64,000 bases of DNA from Lachnospiraceae bacterium (GCA_024693925.1 JAILKH010000146.1:54210-118209), one strand, 5' to 3'; positions 19,421 to 28,715 are shown, counted from the first letter of the stretch. The notes: generated by a model from the sequence alone, not told the origin. Translations and numbers: made by a program.

Positions 19421-20710
19421 ATGAGATCATATCATAAACAAACTGTGTTTGTAATATTTTTTATGAGTATCACCGTTATTTCGGTGGTACTTGTTTATAT
19501 ACAGATGATCGGTGTTACGAAAATGCTTGCGGATAAACAGCAGGTAAAGACCATGGATGATGAGTTTGATAATAAAGAACGTATTCTTAAAGAAAGATTT
19601 CAAAATGTTCTTTATAAGGAGGCGCAGGATATCTATAAGGAAATGGGGCAACCCGGGAGTGCATACAGAGAAGAATATTACAGACAATATATTAAACGTA
19701 TAGATGGGTTATATGGAAATGAGGAAAAGTTGAAGGATATTCTTAAGAGCTGGTTATCCGAGGAGACTGATAATGCAGTAGTGATAGGAGATGCTCCGAA
19801 GCCTCATCTTGAAATGGATTTTGATGAGGATAGGGCGGTGATGTCGTCTGTTAAAATAGAAGATATTATTTTATGGTACATGGAGGACGGAGAAGTTAAG
19901 GATCAAAGAATGTTCGATCTTACGCTTGAGGGCCCCAAGTCAGAGTTTGAAGATGAAGAAGTAAGTCTTTATGATTATAATCTTATAGGATTTAAGGGTA
20001 TATATATAACCGGAGACACATCATCGTTTATGGGAAATACATATGCCGGTACTCATCTTTATGAAGAAGGAAGAGAGGAAGAAGTTGAATACGGAGAAAA
20101 AGATCCCTATGGAGGTATAAATGTATTAAGAACTCAGATGGCTTTTTGCGGTGATGTTGTCGCAACGGAAGGTGATATTAATATAAAAGGATCATTTGTT
20201 TCTTTCGGTGATGAAGAAGATAAGATTTGTTTATATGCCAATACGATGAATGTACAGGATGATTTTACCCTGGAAAGTGAATATAAGCTTAATGGTAAAG
20301 CTTTTTTAAGGGACGGATCGGTAAAGTACACAAATGAAGCATATTATAAAAAATTATTTGATCTTATGAAGGAAACTGAGGGGCGCATAAGTGTTATAAT
20401 GTCATATTACGGCAGTGATGAAGATCCTGCCTATACCGGAAATTATCAAAAGATAATTTCAAATGAAGATGTGGTATTAAAGAAGGATTATAAGGGAGTT
20501 ATAATAACTGCCGGAAATATTACGATAGAATCGGATATAAATACGGAAGGTTTATTGATCGCAGGCGGCCGGATTTATTTAAAGGGTAATAATAATATAG
20601 TTTCCGATCCTGATATTTTGAAGGATATAATGGAATATGAAGAATCAAATGGTGGAGCGGAGAATTCCGGATTCGGAAGGAATATCGGAGATTATATAAA
20701 TAAATTATAG
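19421..20710 (+). CDS. Membrane-anchored, beta-rich surface protein, possibly PilX-like
   Basis: Unknown 429-residue protein. An N-terminal helix (about residues 8-28) is followed by a charged helical stretch, then a C-terminal half rich in short alternating strands such as GVIITAGNITIESDI and NTEGLLIAGGRIYL, the look of a right-handed beta-helix or bactofilin-like fold and of the repeats seen in some PilX-type minor pilins. There is no classical prepilin cleavage motif before the helix. It starts three bases after the GspF-like gene, so the two are surely co-transcribed. I infer an extracytoplasmic partner of that apparatus; the exact role is not known. Confidence 0.65.
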   Translation: MRSYHKQTVFVIFFMSITVISVVLVYIQMIGVTKMLADKQQVKTMDDEFDNKERILKERFQNVLYKEAQDIYKEMGQPGSAYREEYYRQYIKRIDGLYGNEEKLKDILKSWLSEETDNAVVIGDAPKPHLEMDFDEDRAVMSSVKIEDIILWYMEDGEVKDQRMFDLTLEGPKSEFEDEEVSLYDYNLIGFKGIYITGDTSSFMGNTYAGTHLYEEGREEEVEYGEKDPYGGINVLRTQMAFCGDVVATEGDINIKGSFVSFGDEEDKICLYANTMNVQDDFTLESEYKLNGKAFLRDGSVKYTNEAYYKKLFDLMKETEGRISVIMSYYGSDEDPAYTGNYQKIISNEDVVLKKDYKGVIITAGNITIESDINTEGLLIAGGRIYLKGNNNIVSDPDILKDIMEYEESNGGAENSGFGRNIGDYINKL

Positions 20711-20818
20711 AAATATTGCGTGATTTTTTTCTCAAAATCGAAATAATACTTGCAATTATAATCACGTGGTGATATTATCATAATTAATTAAGTTTGTGAC
20801 AAGCATATGGAGGTATTT

Positions 20819-21949
20819 ATGGCAGGACAAGTAAAAATTACGTTATTCAACGGATTTGGGATTTATATGGATGATAAGCCGATTTTGGAAAATCTGTCGA
20901 ATACAAGGAAAACAAAGTTGTTTTTGTGTTATTTGTTATTAAATAAAGATAAGGCGATCTCACATAAGGAATTATTTGAATTATTGTGGTCGGGTGAGGA
21001 TTATGCCAATCCCGGAACGGCTCTTAGAACATTGTTGTATCGTTACAGAGCTTTGGTGGAATCATCCGGTATAGATGCATTATATAATTCGATAATAAGC
21101 AGAAGGGGTGCCTATCAATGGAATCCCGATCTTGCGGTATCTATTGATATTTATGATTTTGAATCGGCTGTTGATAATGCAATGGGTTATATCGGCGAAG
21201 AAAGAAGAAAAGCAGAGCTTTTAAAGGATGCGATGAAATTGTATACCGGAAATCTTTTGCCGGATTCAAATGAGGAGCATTGGGTGGTTCCCAAAGCGGT
21301 TAATTTAAGAGATCGTTATATAAGTGCTGTTTTGGAGTATATAGAAATTATTAAACAGGAAGGTAAATACTCCGAGATAATAGATGTATGTAACAAGGTT
21401 CAGGAATTTATTCCCGTATCTCTTGATATTGAGAATGAAATGAATCTTGCCATTCAAAAGGGACTTGAATCCGAAGAACAGCGGGATGAATATAATATGT
21501 TCCGGGCAGCAGCAAAGGATATGAACAGGATCATAGGCGGTGTTAGGGAAGAAATGGAAACGGATACTTCCGAAAATACGGCTTTTGTATGTGAATATGA
21601 TATGTTCCGGGAAGTTTACAGACTTCAGAGAAGGCTTTTGATGCGTACGGGAGAAACCATGTTTCTTACAATGGCTACTTTAAGATCAAGGATCAAGGAT
21701 CGTCATGAGCCTCTTAAGAATGAAAGAGCAATGAATGCATTGCTTGAGTGTTGTAAGCATGAACTTCGTATGGGTGACAGTATATGCCGGTATTCGGATG
21801 ATCAGTATGCAATAATGTTTCCGGTGGATTCATATGAAAATGCGGTAAAGGTAATGGAACGCGTCCGTATGAGTTTTTACAGAAAAAGCAATCTGAATGA
21901 ATACCTTCTGGTGTATAAGATATGTCCGCTTAAAAATTCCAAGGAATAA
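20819..21949 (+). CDS. BTAD (SARP-like) transcriptional activator fused to a GGDEF-like domain
   Basis: Predicted DNA-binding regulator of 376 residues. Start at ATG 20819, five bases after GGAGG; the ATG at 20807 overlaps that site. Residues 1-100 form an OmpR-type winged helix (KTKLFLCYLLLNKDKAISHKELFELLW), residues about 105-235 form the bacterial transcriptional activation domain, and the last 110 residues resemble a GGDEF fold whose signature is reduced to YSDDQYAIMFP. The catalytic site is therefore missing; it may only bind ligand or serve for dimerisation. It is co-directional with, and 59 bases upstream of, a LacI-type sensor gene. Targets are unknown; neighbouring surface genes are possible. 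Confidence 0.75.
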   Translation: MAGQVKITLFNGFGIYMDDKPILENLSNTRKTKLFLCYLLLNKDKAISHKELFELLWSGEDYANPGTALRTLLYRYRALVESSGIDALYNSIISRRGAYQWNPDLAVSIDIYDFESAVDNAMGYIGEERRKAELLKDAMKLYTGNLLPDSNEEHWVVPKAVNLRDRYISAVLEYIEIIKQEGKYSEIIDVCNKVQEFIPVSLDIENEMNLAIQKGLESEEQRDEYNMFRAAAKDMNRIIGGVREEMETDTSENTAFVCEYDMFREVYRLQRRLLMRTGETMFLTMATLRSRIKDRHEPLKNERAMNALLECCKHELRMGDSICRYSDDQYAIMFPVDSYENAVKVMERVRMSFYRKSNLNEYLLVYKICPLKNSKE

Positions 21950-22008
21950 TATTTCCGGATATGGTTTTTAAGAAGCGGGTGTAAGGTTGACATTAAACAG
22001 GAGTGGTT

Positions 22009-23799
22009 ATGATTACTAGACGTAAGCGTATAGGAGTTCTGATAGGCAGTGCCATGGCAGAATATATGAAAAATATACTCAATGGTATGTATCAGGCATC
22101 AAATGATCTGGGAATTGATCTGGTAGTATTTGCCGGGACCCAATTGGCATATAATTTTCTTGATGGTGGTGAAATTGATAAGGATCATGATTTTGTTAAT
22201 ACGCTTATTCGATCTCATGTGAGAAAAAATGAGCTTGACGGGATGATCATAACTTATGGTTCATATTCGGTATTTATGGACGAGCCGACAAGGAAAAAAC
22301 TTCTGGATATGTATAGTGACATTCCATATATACTTATAGAGGAGTTTACCGATAAGAATAATACCGGCTATCTTATAAATGATAATTATAACAGCATGCG
22401 TAAGATTGTTGAGCATATGGTGATTTTTCATGGATATACCCGCTTTCTGTATGTCGGAGGAAGAGCAGATAATAGAGAAGCGATGGAAAGACAAAGGGCC
22501 TTTGAGGAGGTTCTTTTGGAAAATGATATTTATTTTGATCGGAATATGATCATAGATGGGGATTTTTTTGAGGATTGTGATGATAAGGTAGAACTGCTTC
22601 TGGATCGAAATGATAAGCCTGATGCTATAATATGTGCAAATGATCTGATGGCTTATGCGGTTTACAGAGTACTTAAAAAAAGAGGGATTCCGATAGGAAA
22701 TCCAAGAATAATCCCGGGGGCCATCGCGGTAACGGGTTATGATGATGATATACGTGCCGCATCTTCTGATCCTCCCTTAACTACAGTTATGCAGGATTTT
22801 TTTTCGGAAGGATATATGGCTGTCGAAAAGATATTATTGTTGCTTAGAGATGGTGTGGTTGAGGGTGGTATTGTACCGACCTGGGTGCAGAAAAGAGGCT
22901 CTTGCGGGTGTAATGTCGGTAAGCAGCATAGATACTCCCCCATGAATGAGACTGAAAGAGCAAATCCGGAGTTTTATGCCGTAAAAGTAGCGGAACTTAT
23001 GCGTGAGAATATAATAATATCCAATGTTAAGGATGAGATAAGTGATAAAATATATGATATGCTTTATGAAGCGATCTATAAGGATATTCTTATGTATAAT
23101 GGATTTATTTCGGAAATTCTGACAGCAGATGTGGTAGTAAACCAGCTAAGAGGACTTATAGATTCCCGGTATCGGAAGTACATATCATTGCATTCTCTCA
23201 TAAGTGCCTTTTCGGATTATGTTTCGGCACTTATACATGCTTCCGATAATCAGAGAGCAGTGGTAAGTTTTTCGGATATACTTGTAGCGGGGATGAAATA
23301 TCTTCAGAATTGTCTTCTTAATACTGCGGATGTTGAAACCGTTAAATATAAAACGGAAGCATTGCAGTTATCTTTAATATCCAGAAATATGAGTCTGGTT
23401 GCCGGAGTTAGTGAAGAAGAAATGTACAGAGTGGCTTTGAGTAAAATGGATTTTTCCGATAAGTCGGATATATATATATTCATTAGTGATGAGCCGGCTT
23501 GCCATGTTTTCGGCAACGAAAATTTTGAACAGGGGGCCTTGAGGCTTGTAGCTTCAAAGGATGTGGTTAACGGGATCATTACCTATTCAAAAGAAGAAAG
23601 ACCATTGGTTGACAGTGGTGAAATGATCCTGAATTATGCGTCCAAATACGGACAGGATAAGAGTAACCGTTACTGCATTGCCGATATATATCATGCGGAT
23701 AAAATGTACGGAGTTGTTATCAGCAGAATGGAAGATGAGGATGTAATATACCTTACATTGTTGGCACTCCAGATAGCTATGATGCTTTCATATAAGTGA
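22009..23799 (+). CDS. LacI-type ligand-binding protein without DNA-binding domain
   Basis: Cytoplasmic protein of 596 residues. Start ATG 22009, with AGGAG five bases upstream. Residues 1-290 are a periplasmic-binding-protein-like domain of the LacI/GalR type (RKRIGVLIGSAMAEYMKNIL, FLYVGGRADN, AIICANDLMAYAVYR, AVTGYDDDIRAA), but no helix-turn-helix precedes it and no signal peptide is present. A middle helical region and a C-terminal GAF-like segment follow, ending in LTLLALQIAMMLSYK. In Lachnospiraceae this arrangement is often followed by a GGDEF domain; here the protein stops where one would start. It may pass a sugar signal to the upstream BTAD regulator (inference). Confidence 0.75.
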   Translation: MITRRKRIGVLIGSAMAEYMKNILNGMYQASNDLGIDLVVFAGTQLAYNFLDGGEIDKDHDFVNTLIRSHVRKNELDGMIITYGSYSVFMDEPTRKKLLDMYSDIPYILIEEFTDKNNTGYLINDNYNSMRKIVEHMVIFHGYTRFLYVGGRADNREAMERQRAFEEVLLENDIYFDRNMIIDGDFFEDCDDKVELLLDRNDKPDAIICANDLMAYAVYRVLKKRGIPIGNPRIIPGAIAVTGYDDDIRAASSDPPLTTVMQDFFSEGYMAVEKILLLLRDGVVEGGIVPTWVQKRGSCGCNVGKQHRYSPMNETERANPEFYAVKVAELMRENIIISNVKDEISDKIYDMLYEAIYKDILMYNGFISEILTADVVVNQLRGLIDSRYRKYISLHSLISAFSDYVSALIHASDNQRAVVSFSDILVAGMKYLQNCLLNTADVETVKYKTEALQLSLISRNMSLVAGVSEEEMYRVALSKMDFSDKSDIYIFISDEPACHVFGNENFEQGALRLVASKDVVNGIITYSKEERPLVDSGEMILNYASKYGQDKSNRYCIADIYHADKMYGVVISRMEDEDVIYLTLLALQIAMMLSYK

Positions 23800-23811
23800 T
23801 TTTCGGATAAT

Positions 23812-23852
23812 AAATACGCCCCTGTCTGACAAAGTCAGATGGGGGCGTATTT
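23812..23852. terminator. Bidirectional terminator between convergent genes
   Basis: AAATACGCCCC pairs with GGGGCGTATTT, with an inner TCTGAC/GTCAGA; T-runs lie on both sides in the proper sense. It serves the LacI-type gene and the minus-strand antiporter, whose stop codon begins at the stem's edge. Confidence 0.88.
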
Positions 23853-25046
23853 TTATATCTGTTGATTTTTTGAAAACAGAAATTTAAGTAATATCGGTGT
23901 GGCTATGGAGGAAACTATGATCAGAAGGATCACACTGGTAAAATAAACCGGTTGCAGTAATCCGACAGAGAGACCTTTTTGGGATACTATCAAGGCAACT
24001 TCGCCACGGGTCATCATACCTATTCCTATTTTTAAGCTGTCCAGAGATGAAAAATGACATAATCTGGCAATTGCTCCGCAAGCTATTATTTTTGTGAGCA
24101 GCGCGACTATGACAAAGGCTACCGAAAACCATAAAATTTCAGCGGAAAAATCAGCTATATCGGTTTTTAGTCCTATACTCGCAAAGAAAACAGGACCAAA
24201 GAGCATATATGAATTAATGTCCATTTTTTCTGCTATATAATCCGAATCTTTAATGCTGCAGAGGATTATTCCGGCAAAATATGCACCGGTAATATCGGCT
24301 ATACCGAAGAATTTCTCGGCTATGTATGCAAAAGCAAAGCAATAAGCAAGTCCCGCGATGGGAATCCTTCGCGTATGAGGCCATCGCTTATCCACCTTTT
24401 TGAAAATTTTGAAGGATATAAAACCTATAATAAAAGAAAAAACAAAAAATAACAGAGTTTCCCAAATTACATTTCCTATATGTGAATCCGGAGTTCTCAT
24501 ACTGATAACAAAAGTCAAAACTATTATACCTATGATATCATCGATTATTGCCGAGGCCAAAATGGTTGTTCCGACCCGGCCTTTCAGATAACCCAGTTCT
24601 TTAAGGGTTTCAACGGTGATACTCACACTTGTGGCAGTCATTATGACGCCTATGAATAAAGAAGTAATAAACCCGGGATCGCCAATGGGGTTAAAACCGT
24701 AAATACACATGTGCAGCAGACATCCTCCGGCAAGGGGAACAAATACACCACCGCAGGCGATCAAAAAGGCTACGGGACCGGTTTTTAACAGTTCTTTAAG
24801 ATCCGTGCCCAGTCCCGCTGAAAACATAAGAAGGACAACGCCGATTTCAGCCATTTCACTAAGAAAAGGTGTGGGTTGAACGATATTTAACAGACTTGGA
24901 CCGACTATCAGACCTGCGATTATTTCACCTACAACCTGAGGTGCTTTTAGCTTTCTTGCACCTATGCCGAAAATCTTGGCAAAAATAATGATTATTGCCA
25001 GACTTTTAAAGATTTCATAGGTATTAACGGCATTATTCATATTCAT
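23853..25046 (-). CDS. CPA2-family cation:proton antiporter (Kef/NapA-like)
   Basis: Integral membrane protein of 397 residues with roughly twelve hydrophobic segments. Family marks include PQVVGEIIAGLIVGPSLL near the N-terminus, EIGVVLLMFSAGL, and the unwound-helix region ILASAIIDDIIGII with the paired Asp residues that carry ions in CPA2 antiporters. It lacks the C-terminal TrkA-N regulatory domain of true Kef channels. It probably exchanges Na+ or K+ for H+ for pH or salt balance. AAGGAG sits seven bases upstream of the start, and a promoter lies at 25087-25115. Confidence 0.92.
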   Translation of the reverse strand: MNMNNAVNTYEIFKSLAIIIIFAKIFGIGARKLKAPQVVGEIIAGLIVGPSLLNIVQPTPFLSEMAEIGVVLLMFSAGLGTDLKELLKTGPVAFLIACGGVFVPLAGGCLLHMCIYGFNPIGDPGFITSLFIGVIMTATSVSITVETLKELGYLKGRVGTTILASAIIDDIIGIIVLTFVISMRTPDSHIGNVIWETLLFFVFSFIIGFISFKIFKKVDKRWPHTRRIPIAGLAYCFAFAYIAEKFFGIADITGAYFAGIILCSIKDSDYIAEKMDINSYMLFGPVFFASIGLKTDIADFSAEILWFSVAFVIVALLTKIIACGAIARLCHFSSLDSLKIGIGMMTRGEVALIVSQKGLSVGLLQPVYFTSVILLIIVSSIATPILLKFLFSKNQQI

Positions 25047-25086
25047 ATGCTGTCTCCTTATATACTGTGCTTATATTGTCTTATTC

Positions 25087-25115
25087 AGTATAGATATGAA
25101 ATATCGGGTTAACAA
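25087..25115 (-). promoter_or_regulatory. Promoter of the antiporter gene
   Basis: Minus strand: TTGTTA, 17 bases, TATACT. It is divergent from the cheC promoter about 75 bases away. Confidence 0.65.
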
Positions 25116-25189
25116 TGTATGTTCTGACGATTTTTAAAGTCTGTAAGAAAAAAAATGGGTCATTTTGCATTAAACTTGTCCGGTCATAA

Positions 25190-25218
25190 TTGCAAGGGAA
25201 TTTAAAATGTGATAAACT
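25190..25218 (+). promoter_or_regulatory. Promoter of cheC
   Basis: TTGCAA, 17 bases, TAAACT, about 70 bases before the start codon. Confidence 0.55.
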
Positions 25219-25286
25219 ATTTTTGGAATTATTTGGGTAATTGCATATTTTTGAATATGTAGTATCGGGAAAGGATAATATATTAG

Positions 25287-25904
25287 ATGGGTATATATGA
25301 CGGCTTTAGTGATATACAGATAGATGTCCTTAAGGAGATTGGAAATATTGGGTCGGGAAATGCCTGTACGGCTCTTGCCATGTTGTTAAATACGTTTGTG
25401 GATATGTCTGTTCCGAATGTGAGATTTCTGGACTTTGAGTCGGTTAAAGAATTTCTCGGTGGTGATAGCGCTGAAGTTTTGGGTATAAAGATAGGGGTTA
25501 AAGAAGACCTGACCGGGATGATGTTTCATATAGTCAAGAAGGAATTTGCTTCGCGTATAATCAATACATTTTATCCTAAAGAGCTTAATAATTTAAGTGA
25601 GCTTAATGATATGGATCTTTCTGTTTTGTCAGAGATGGGAAATATTACATCGGGGGCTTATGCTAACGCGCTTGCATCATTATCAAATATGAAAGTTGAT
25701 ATAATGATTCCGGAGTATCATGTGAATACTGTGGGCGAGATACTTAAGATACCTCTTAAAGAATATGCTGAAGTTGGTGATAAGATACTTGTCATAGATG
25801 AACAGTTTATAATGGGTGATACAAAGATCACAAGTAATATGCTTTTAATATTGGATGGACAATCGTTAAATAAACTGTTTGCCAGTCTTGGCATAGTATC
25901 GTAG
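25287..25904 (+). CDS. cheC: CheC, CheY-phosphate phosphatase
   Basis: Soluble 205-residue protein with the two phosphatase motifs that define CheC: DVLKEIGNIGSGNA near residue 12 and SVLSEMGNITSGAYANA near 115, each with the Glu and Asn that hydrolyse CheY-P. In bacteria with the Bacillus type of chemotaxis CheC works with CheD for adaptation. Neither cheD nor cheY is nearby, so this is an orphan copy that may serve the chemoreceptor at 40.2 kb or another receiver. AAAGGA sits about ten bases before the ATG. Confidence 0.9.
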   Translation: MGIYDGFSDIQIDVLKEIGNIGSGNACTALAMLLNTFVDMSVPNVRFLDFESVKEFLGGDSAEVLGIKIGVKEDLTGMMFHIVKKEFASRIINTFYPKELNNLSELNDMDLSVLSEMGNITSGAYANALASLSNMKVDIMIPEYHVNTVGEILKIPLKEYAEVGDKILVIDEQFIMGDTKITSNMLLILDGQSLNKLFASLGIVS

Positions 25905-25945
25905 ATGCGAAAAGTTTTAAAAAGTGTATGTAAAGAGGAGCGCAG

Positions 25946-26239
25946 ATGAATCCCAAGATAAAAACCGAAGCCTGCGATCATTTGTTTGATGCTATTTTGC
26001 AGCTTCGTAATAAGGAAGAATGTTATATTTTTTTTGAAGATCTATGTACAATAAACGAGATAATATCCCTTTCGCAAAGATTTGAAGTAGCAACGATGTT
26101 GAGAGAAAAAAAGACTTACGTAGAGATAGCCGAGAAGACAGGGGCGTCAACCGCAACTATAAGCAGAGTTAACAGATCACTTAATTACGGTAATGACGGT
26201 TATGATATGGTTTTCGGAAGATTGAAAGAAAATGAGTAA
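25946..26239 (+). CDS. YerC/YecD-family TrpR-like DNA-binding protein
   Basis: Small 97-residue protein of the TrpR-related YerC/YecD family. The helix-turn-helix is visible as YVEIAEKTGASTATISRVNRSL, preceded by SLSQRFEVATMLREKKT. Its function in bacteria is not well settled. It lies just upstream of pcrA, as yerC does in Bacillus subtilis, which supports the assignment. AGAGGAG gives the ribosome site. It may be co-transcribed with cheC (41-base gap). A strong hairpin follows. Confidence 0.9.
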   Translation: MNPKIKTEACDHLFDAILQLRNKEECYIFFEDLCTINEIISLSQRFEVATMLREKKTYVEIAEKTGASTATISRVNRSLNYGNDGYDMVFGRLKENE

Positions 26240-26260
26240 TATTATTTAGGAGTGATCACG

Positions 26261-26295
26261 ATAAGAAAGCAGGTTGTTCGGACCTGCTTTCTTAT
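26261..26295 (+). terminator. Hairpin between yerC and pcrA
   Basis: Perfect 14 bp stem (ATAAGAAAGCAGGT with ACCTGCTTTCTTAT) and a seven-base loop. The T-tract is poor (GTTATATTGG), so it may be a weak terminator, an attenuator or an mRNA-protecting hairpin. Confidence 0.6.
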
Positions 26296-26351
26296 GTTAT
26301 ATTGGTAATGTTGTTTTTGTAAAAAATAATTAAAGAATGTAAGGTAGTGAT

Positions 26352-28715
26352 ATGAGTAATTTAATTGATATGTTAAATGATAAACAAAGAGAGGCGGTTC
26401 TGTGTACGGAGGGACCACTGCTTATATTGGCAGGTGCCGGTTCGGGTAAAACCCGGGTGATAACAAACAGGATAGCTTATCTGATCGAGGAGTGTAATGT
26501 TAATCCGTATAATATTATGGCCATTACATTTACAAATAAGGCAGCCGGTGAGATGAGACAGCGAGTGGATGAAATGGTAGGTTACGGTTCGGAGAGTATT
26601 TGGGTTGCAACCTTTCATGCTACCTGTGTAAGGATACTCAGAAGGTTTATCGATAGAATAGGTTATGATAACAATTTTACTATTTATGATACCGATGATC
26701 AGAAAACAGTTATGAAAGGTATATGTAAACGTTTAATGATAGATACAAAACAAATGCCCGAAAGAGCATTTTTGACGGCAATATCCCATGCAAAGGATGA
26801 ACTTATGACACCTTCTGACTTGATGCTGGAGGCTGCCGGAGATTTTGGAATGACACAGGTTGCCAAAGTGTATGCCGAATATGAGAAGGAATTAAAGAAG
26901 AGTAATGCACTTGATTTTGATGATCTGCTTATTAAGACAGTGGAGTTGTTTAAAGCCTGGAGTGATATCCTTGAAACCTATCAGGATAGATTTAAATACA
27001 TAATGGTGGATGAATATCAGGATACAAATACCGTACAGTTTGAACTTATTAAGTTGCTTGCCGATAAACATAAGAATATATGTGTTGTAGGGGACGATGA
27101 CCAGTCTATATACAGATTCAGAGGTGCCAACATCCGTAATATTCTTGATTTTGAAAAGGTATATAAGGATGCTCGCGTTATTAAGCTTGAACAGAACTAT
27201 CGTTCAACCCAGATTATTTTGGACGCTGCTAATGCAGTGATATCCAATAATGCGGGCAGAAAGGAAAAAGCTTTATGGACGGATAAGGCGGAAGGGGTAA
27301 AAATTCGTTTTAAACAGTGCAGTACAGCGTATGAAGAGGCCGAATATATAGCGGGTACGATAATGAAGGAAAAGAAGGAAGCCCTTTACGACTATAAAGA
27401 GCAGGCTGTTTTGTATAGGACAAATGCTCAGGCGCGAGTACTTGAGGAACAGCTTATTTTGAATGGTATCCCGTATGATGTGGTGGGAGGAGTTAATTTT
27501 TATTCAAGGAAAGAAATAAAGGACATTCTTGCATATCTTAAAACTATTGATAATGCAAGAGATGATGTGGCGGTTAAACGTATCATTAATGTACCCAGGC
27601 GGGGAATAGGTTCCACAACTATCAATAAGGTTCAGGAATATGCCAATGAGAAGGGAATTACTTTTTATGAAGCCCTTAAGTGTGCGGATGATATTTCCGT
27701 GCTTGGCAGAAGTGCGGCAAAGTTAAAGCCTTTTGTGGATATGATACAGGTGTTTAGAAGTAAACAGGAGTATTTATCTTTGGAGGAACTGGCAAAGGAT
27801 ATACTGGATACCACAGCATATATTGAAAATCTTGATGCTGAAAATGAGGAAGATCTATCGCAGAGAAAGGAAAATATTGATGAACTCATAAATAAGATCG
27901 TTGCTTATGAGGAAGAAAAGGATGAGGATGAGATATCTTTGTCCGGTTTTCTTGAAGAGGTTGCACTGGTTGCGGATATAGACAGTGTTAATGATGATAA
28001 TAATAAAGTATTGCTGATGACTCTTCATAGTGCCAAGGGTTTGGAATTTCCGCATGTATTTTTATCCGGTATGGAGGAAGGCCTTTTTCCGGGATATATG
28101 AGTATAACAAGTGATGATCCGACGGAAATGGAAGAAGAAAGAAGACTGTGTTATGTAGGTATAACAAGGGCGATGGATGTACTGACCATAACCTGTGCAA
28201 GACAGAGGATGGTAAGAGGAGAAACTCAGTACAGTGCACCTTCGAGGTTTGTTAATGAAATACCGTCAAAGCTTCTGGATATGAAGGTTCCGGGAAGGGG
28301 ACAAAGCTTCGGAACAAAGGTTTTAACAGATAATACCGTATTTAAGCCCCAGGCTATGGGGCCTTCGGAGCGAAATGCGTATGCTAAGCCATTTATAGCC
28401 TCGGTTAATAAAACGGCAAATTTAACTTCTACAATCGCCGGCTCAAGCCGGCCGGCTGCGAAAACTGGAGCAGTTCGGCTTAATAACGGGTTTGTCAAGT
28501 CGAATGGTAAACCTGCTATAGCATTGGGAAAAGATATGATTATGCCGGATAAGCCGGAATATGAGATCGGGGATACCGTAAGGCACATTAAATTTGGGGA
28601 AGGCGTTGTTAAAGAAATAAAAAAAGGTGTTCGTGATTACGAAGTAACAGTGGATTTTAAAGGCTTTGGAGTAAAGAAAATGTTTGCGGGATTTGCGAAA
28701 TTAAAGAAAATATAA
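26352..28715 (+). CDS. pcrA: ATP-dependent DNA helicase PcrA (UvrD/Rep family)
   Basis: 3'-to-5' DNA helicase of 787 residues used in repair, plasmid replication and clearing of stalled RNA polymerase. SF1A motifs appear in order: LAGAGSGKTRVI (Walker A), FTNKAAGEMR, VDEYQDTN, GDDDQSIYRFRGA, LEQNYRST, LMTLHSAKGLEFPHVF and CYVGITRA. The C-terminal 50 residues form the PcrA Tudor-like end (EIGDTVRHIKFGEGVVKEI) that contacts RNA polymerase in related proteins. It sits directly after yerC, a gene order shared with Bacillus. The ribosome site is weak (AAGGTAGTG). Confidence 0.96.
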   Translation: MSNLIDMLNDKQREAVLCTEGPLLILAGAGSGKTRVITNRIAYLIEECNVNPYNIMAITFTNKAAGEMRQRVDEMVGYGSESIWVATFHATCVRILRRFIDRIGYDNNFTIYDTDDQKTVMKGICKRLMIDTKQMPERAFLTAISHAKDELMTPSDLMLEAAGDFGMTQVAKVYAEYEKELKKSNALDFDDLLIKTVELFKAWSDILETYQDRFKYIMVDEYQDTNTVQFELIKLLADKHKNICVVGDDDQSIYRFRGANIRNILDFEKVYKDARVIKLEQNYRSTQIILDAANAVISNNAGRKEKALWTDKAEGVKIRFKQCSTAYEEAEYIAGTIMKEKKEALYDYKEQAVLYRTNAQARVLEEQLILNGIPYDVVGGVNFYSRKEIKDILAYLKTIDNARDDVAVKRIINVPRRGIGSTTINKVQEYANEKGITFYEALKCADDISVLGRSAAKLKPFVDMIQVFRSKQEYLSLEELAKDILDTTAYIENLDAENEEDLSQRKENIDELINKIVAYEEEKDEDEISLSGFLEEVALVADIDSVNDDNNKVLLMTLHSAKGLEFPHVFLSGMEEGLFPGYMSITSDDPTEMEEERRLCYVGITRAMDVLTITCARQRMVRGETQYSAPSRFVNEIPSKLLDMKVPGRGQSFGTKVLTDNTVFKPQAMGPSERNAYAKPFIASVNKTANLTSTIAGSSRPAAKTGAVRLNNGFVKSNGKPAIALGKDMIMPDKPEYEIGDTVRHIKFGEGVVKEIKKGVRDYEVTVDFKGFGVKKMFAGFAKLKKI

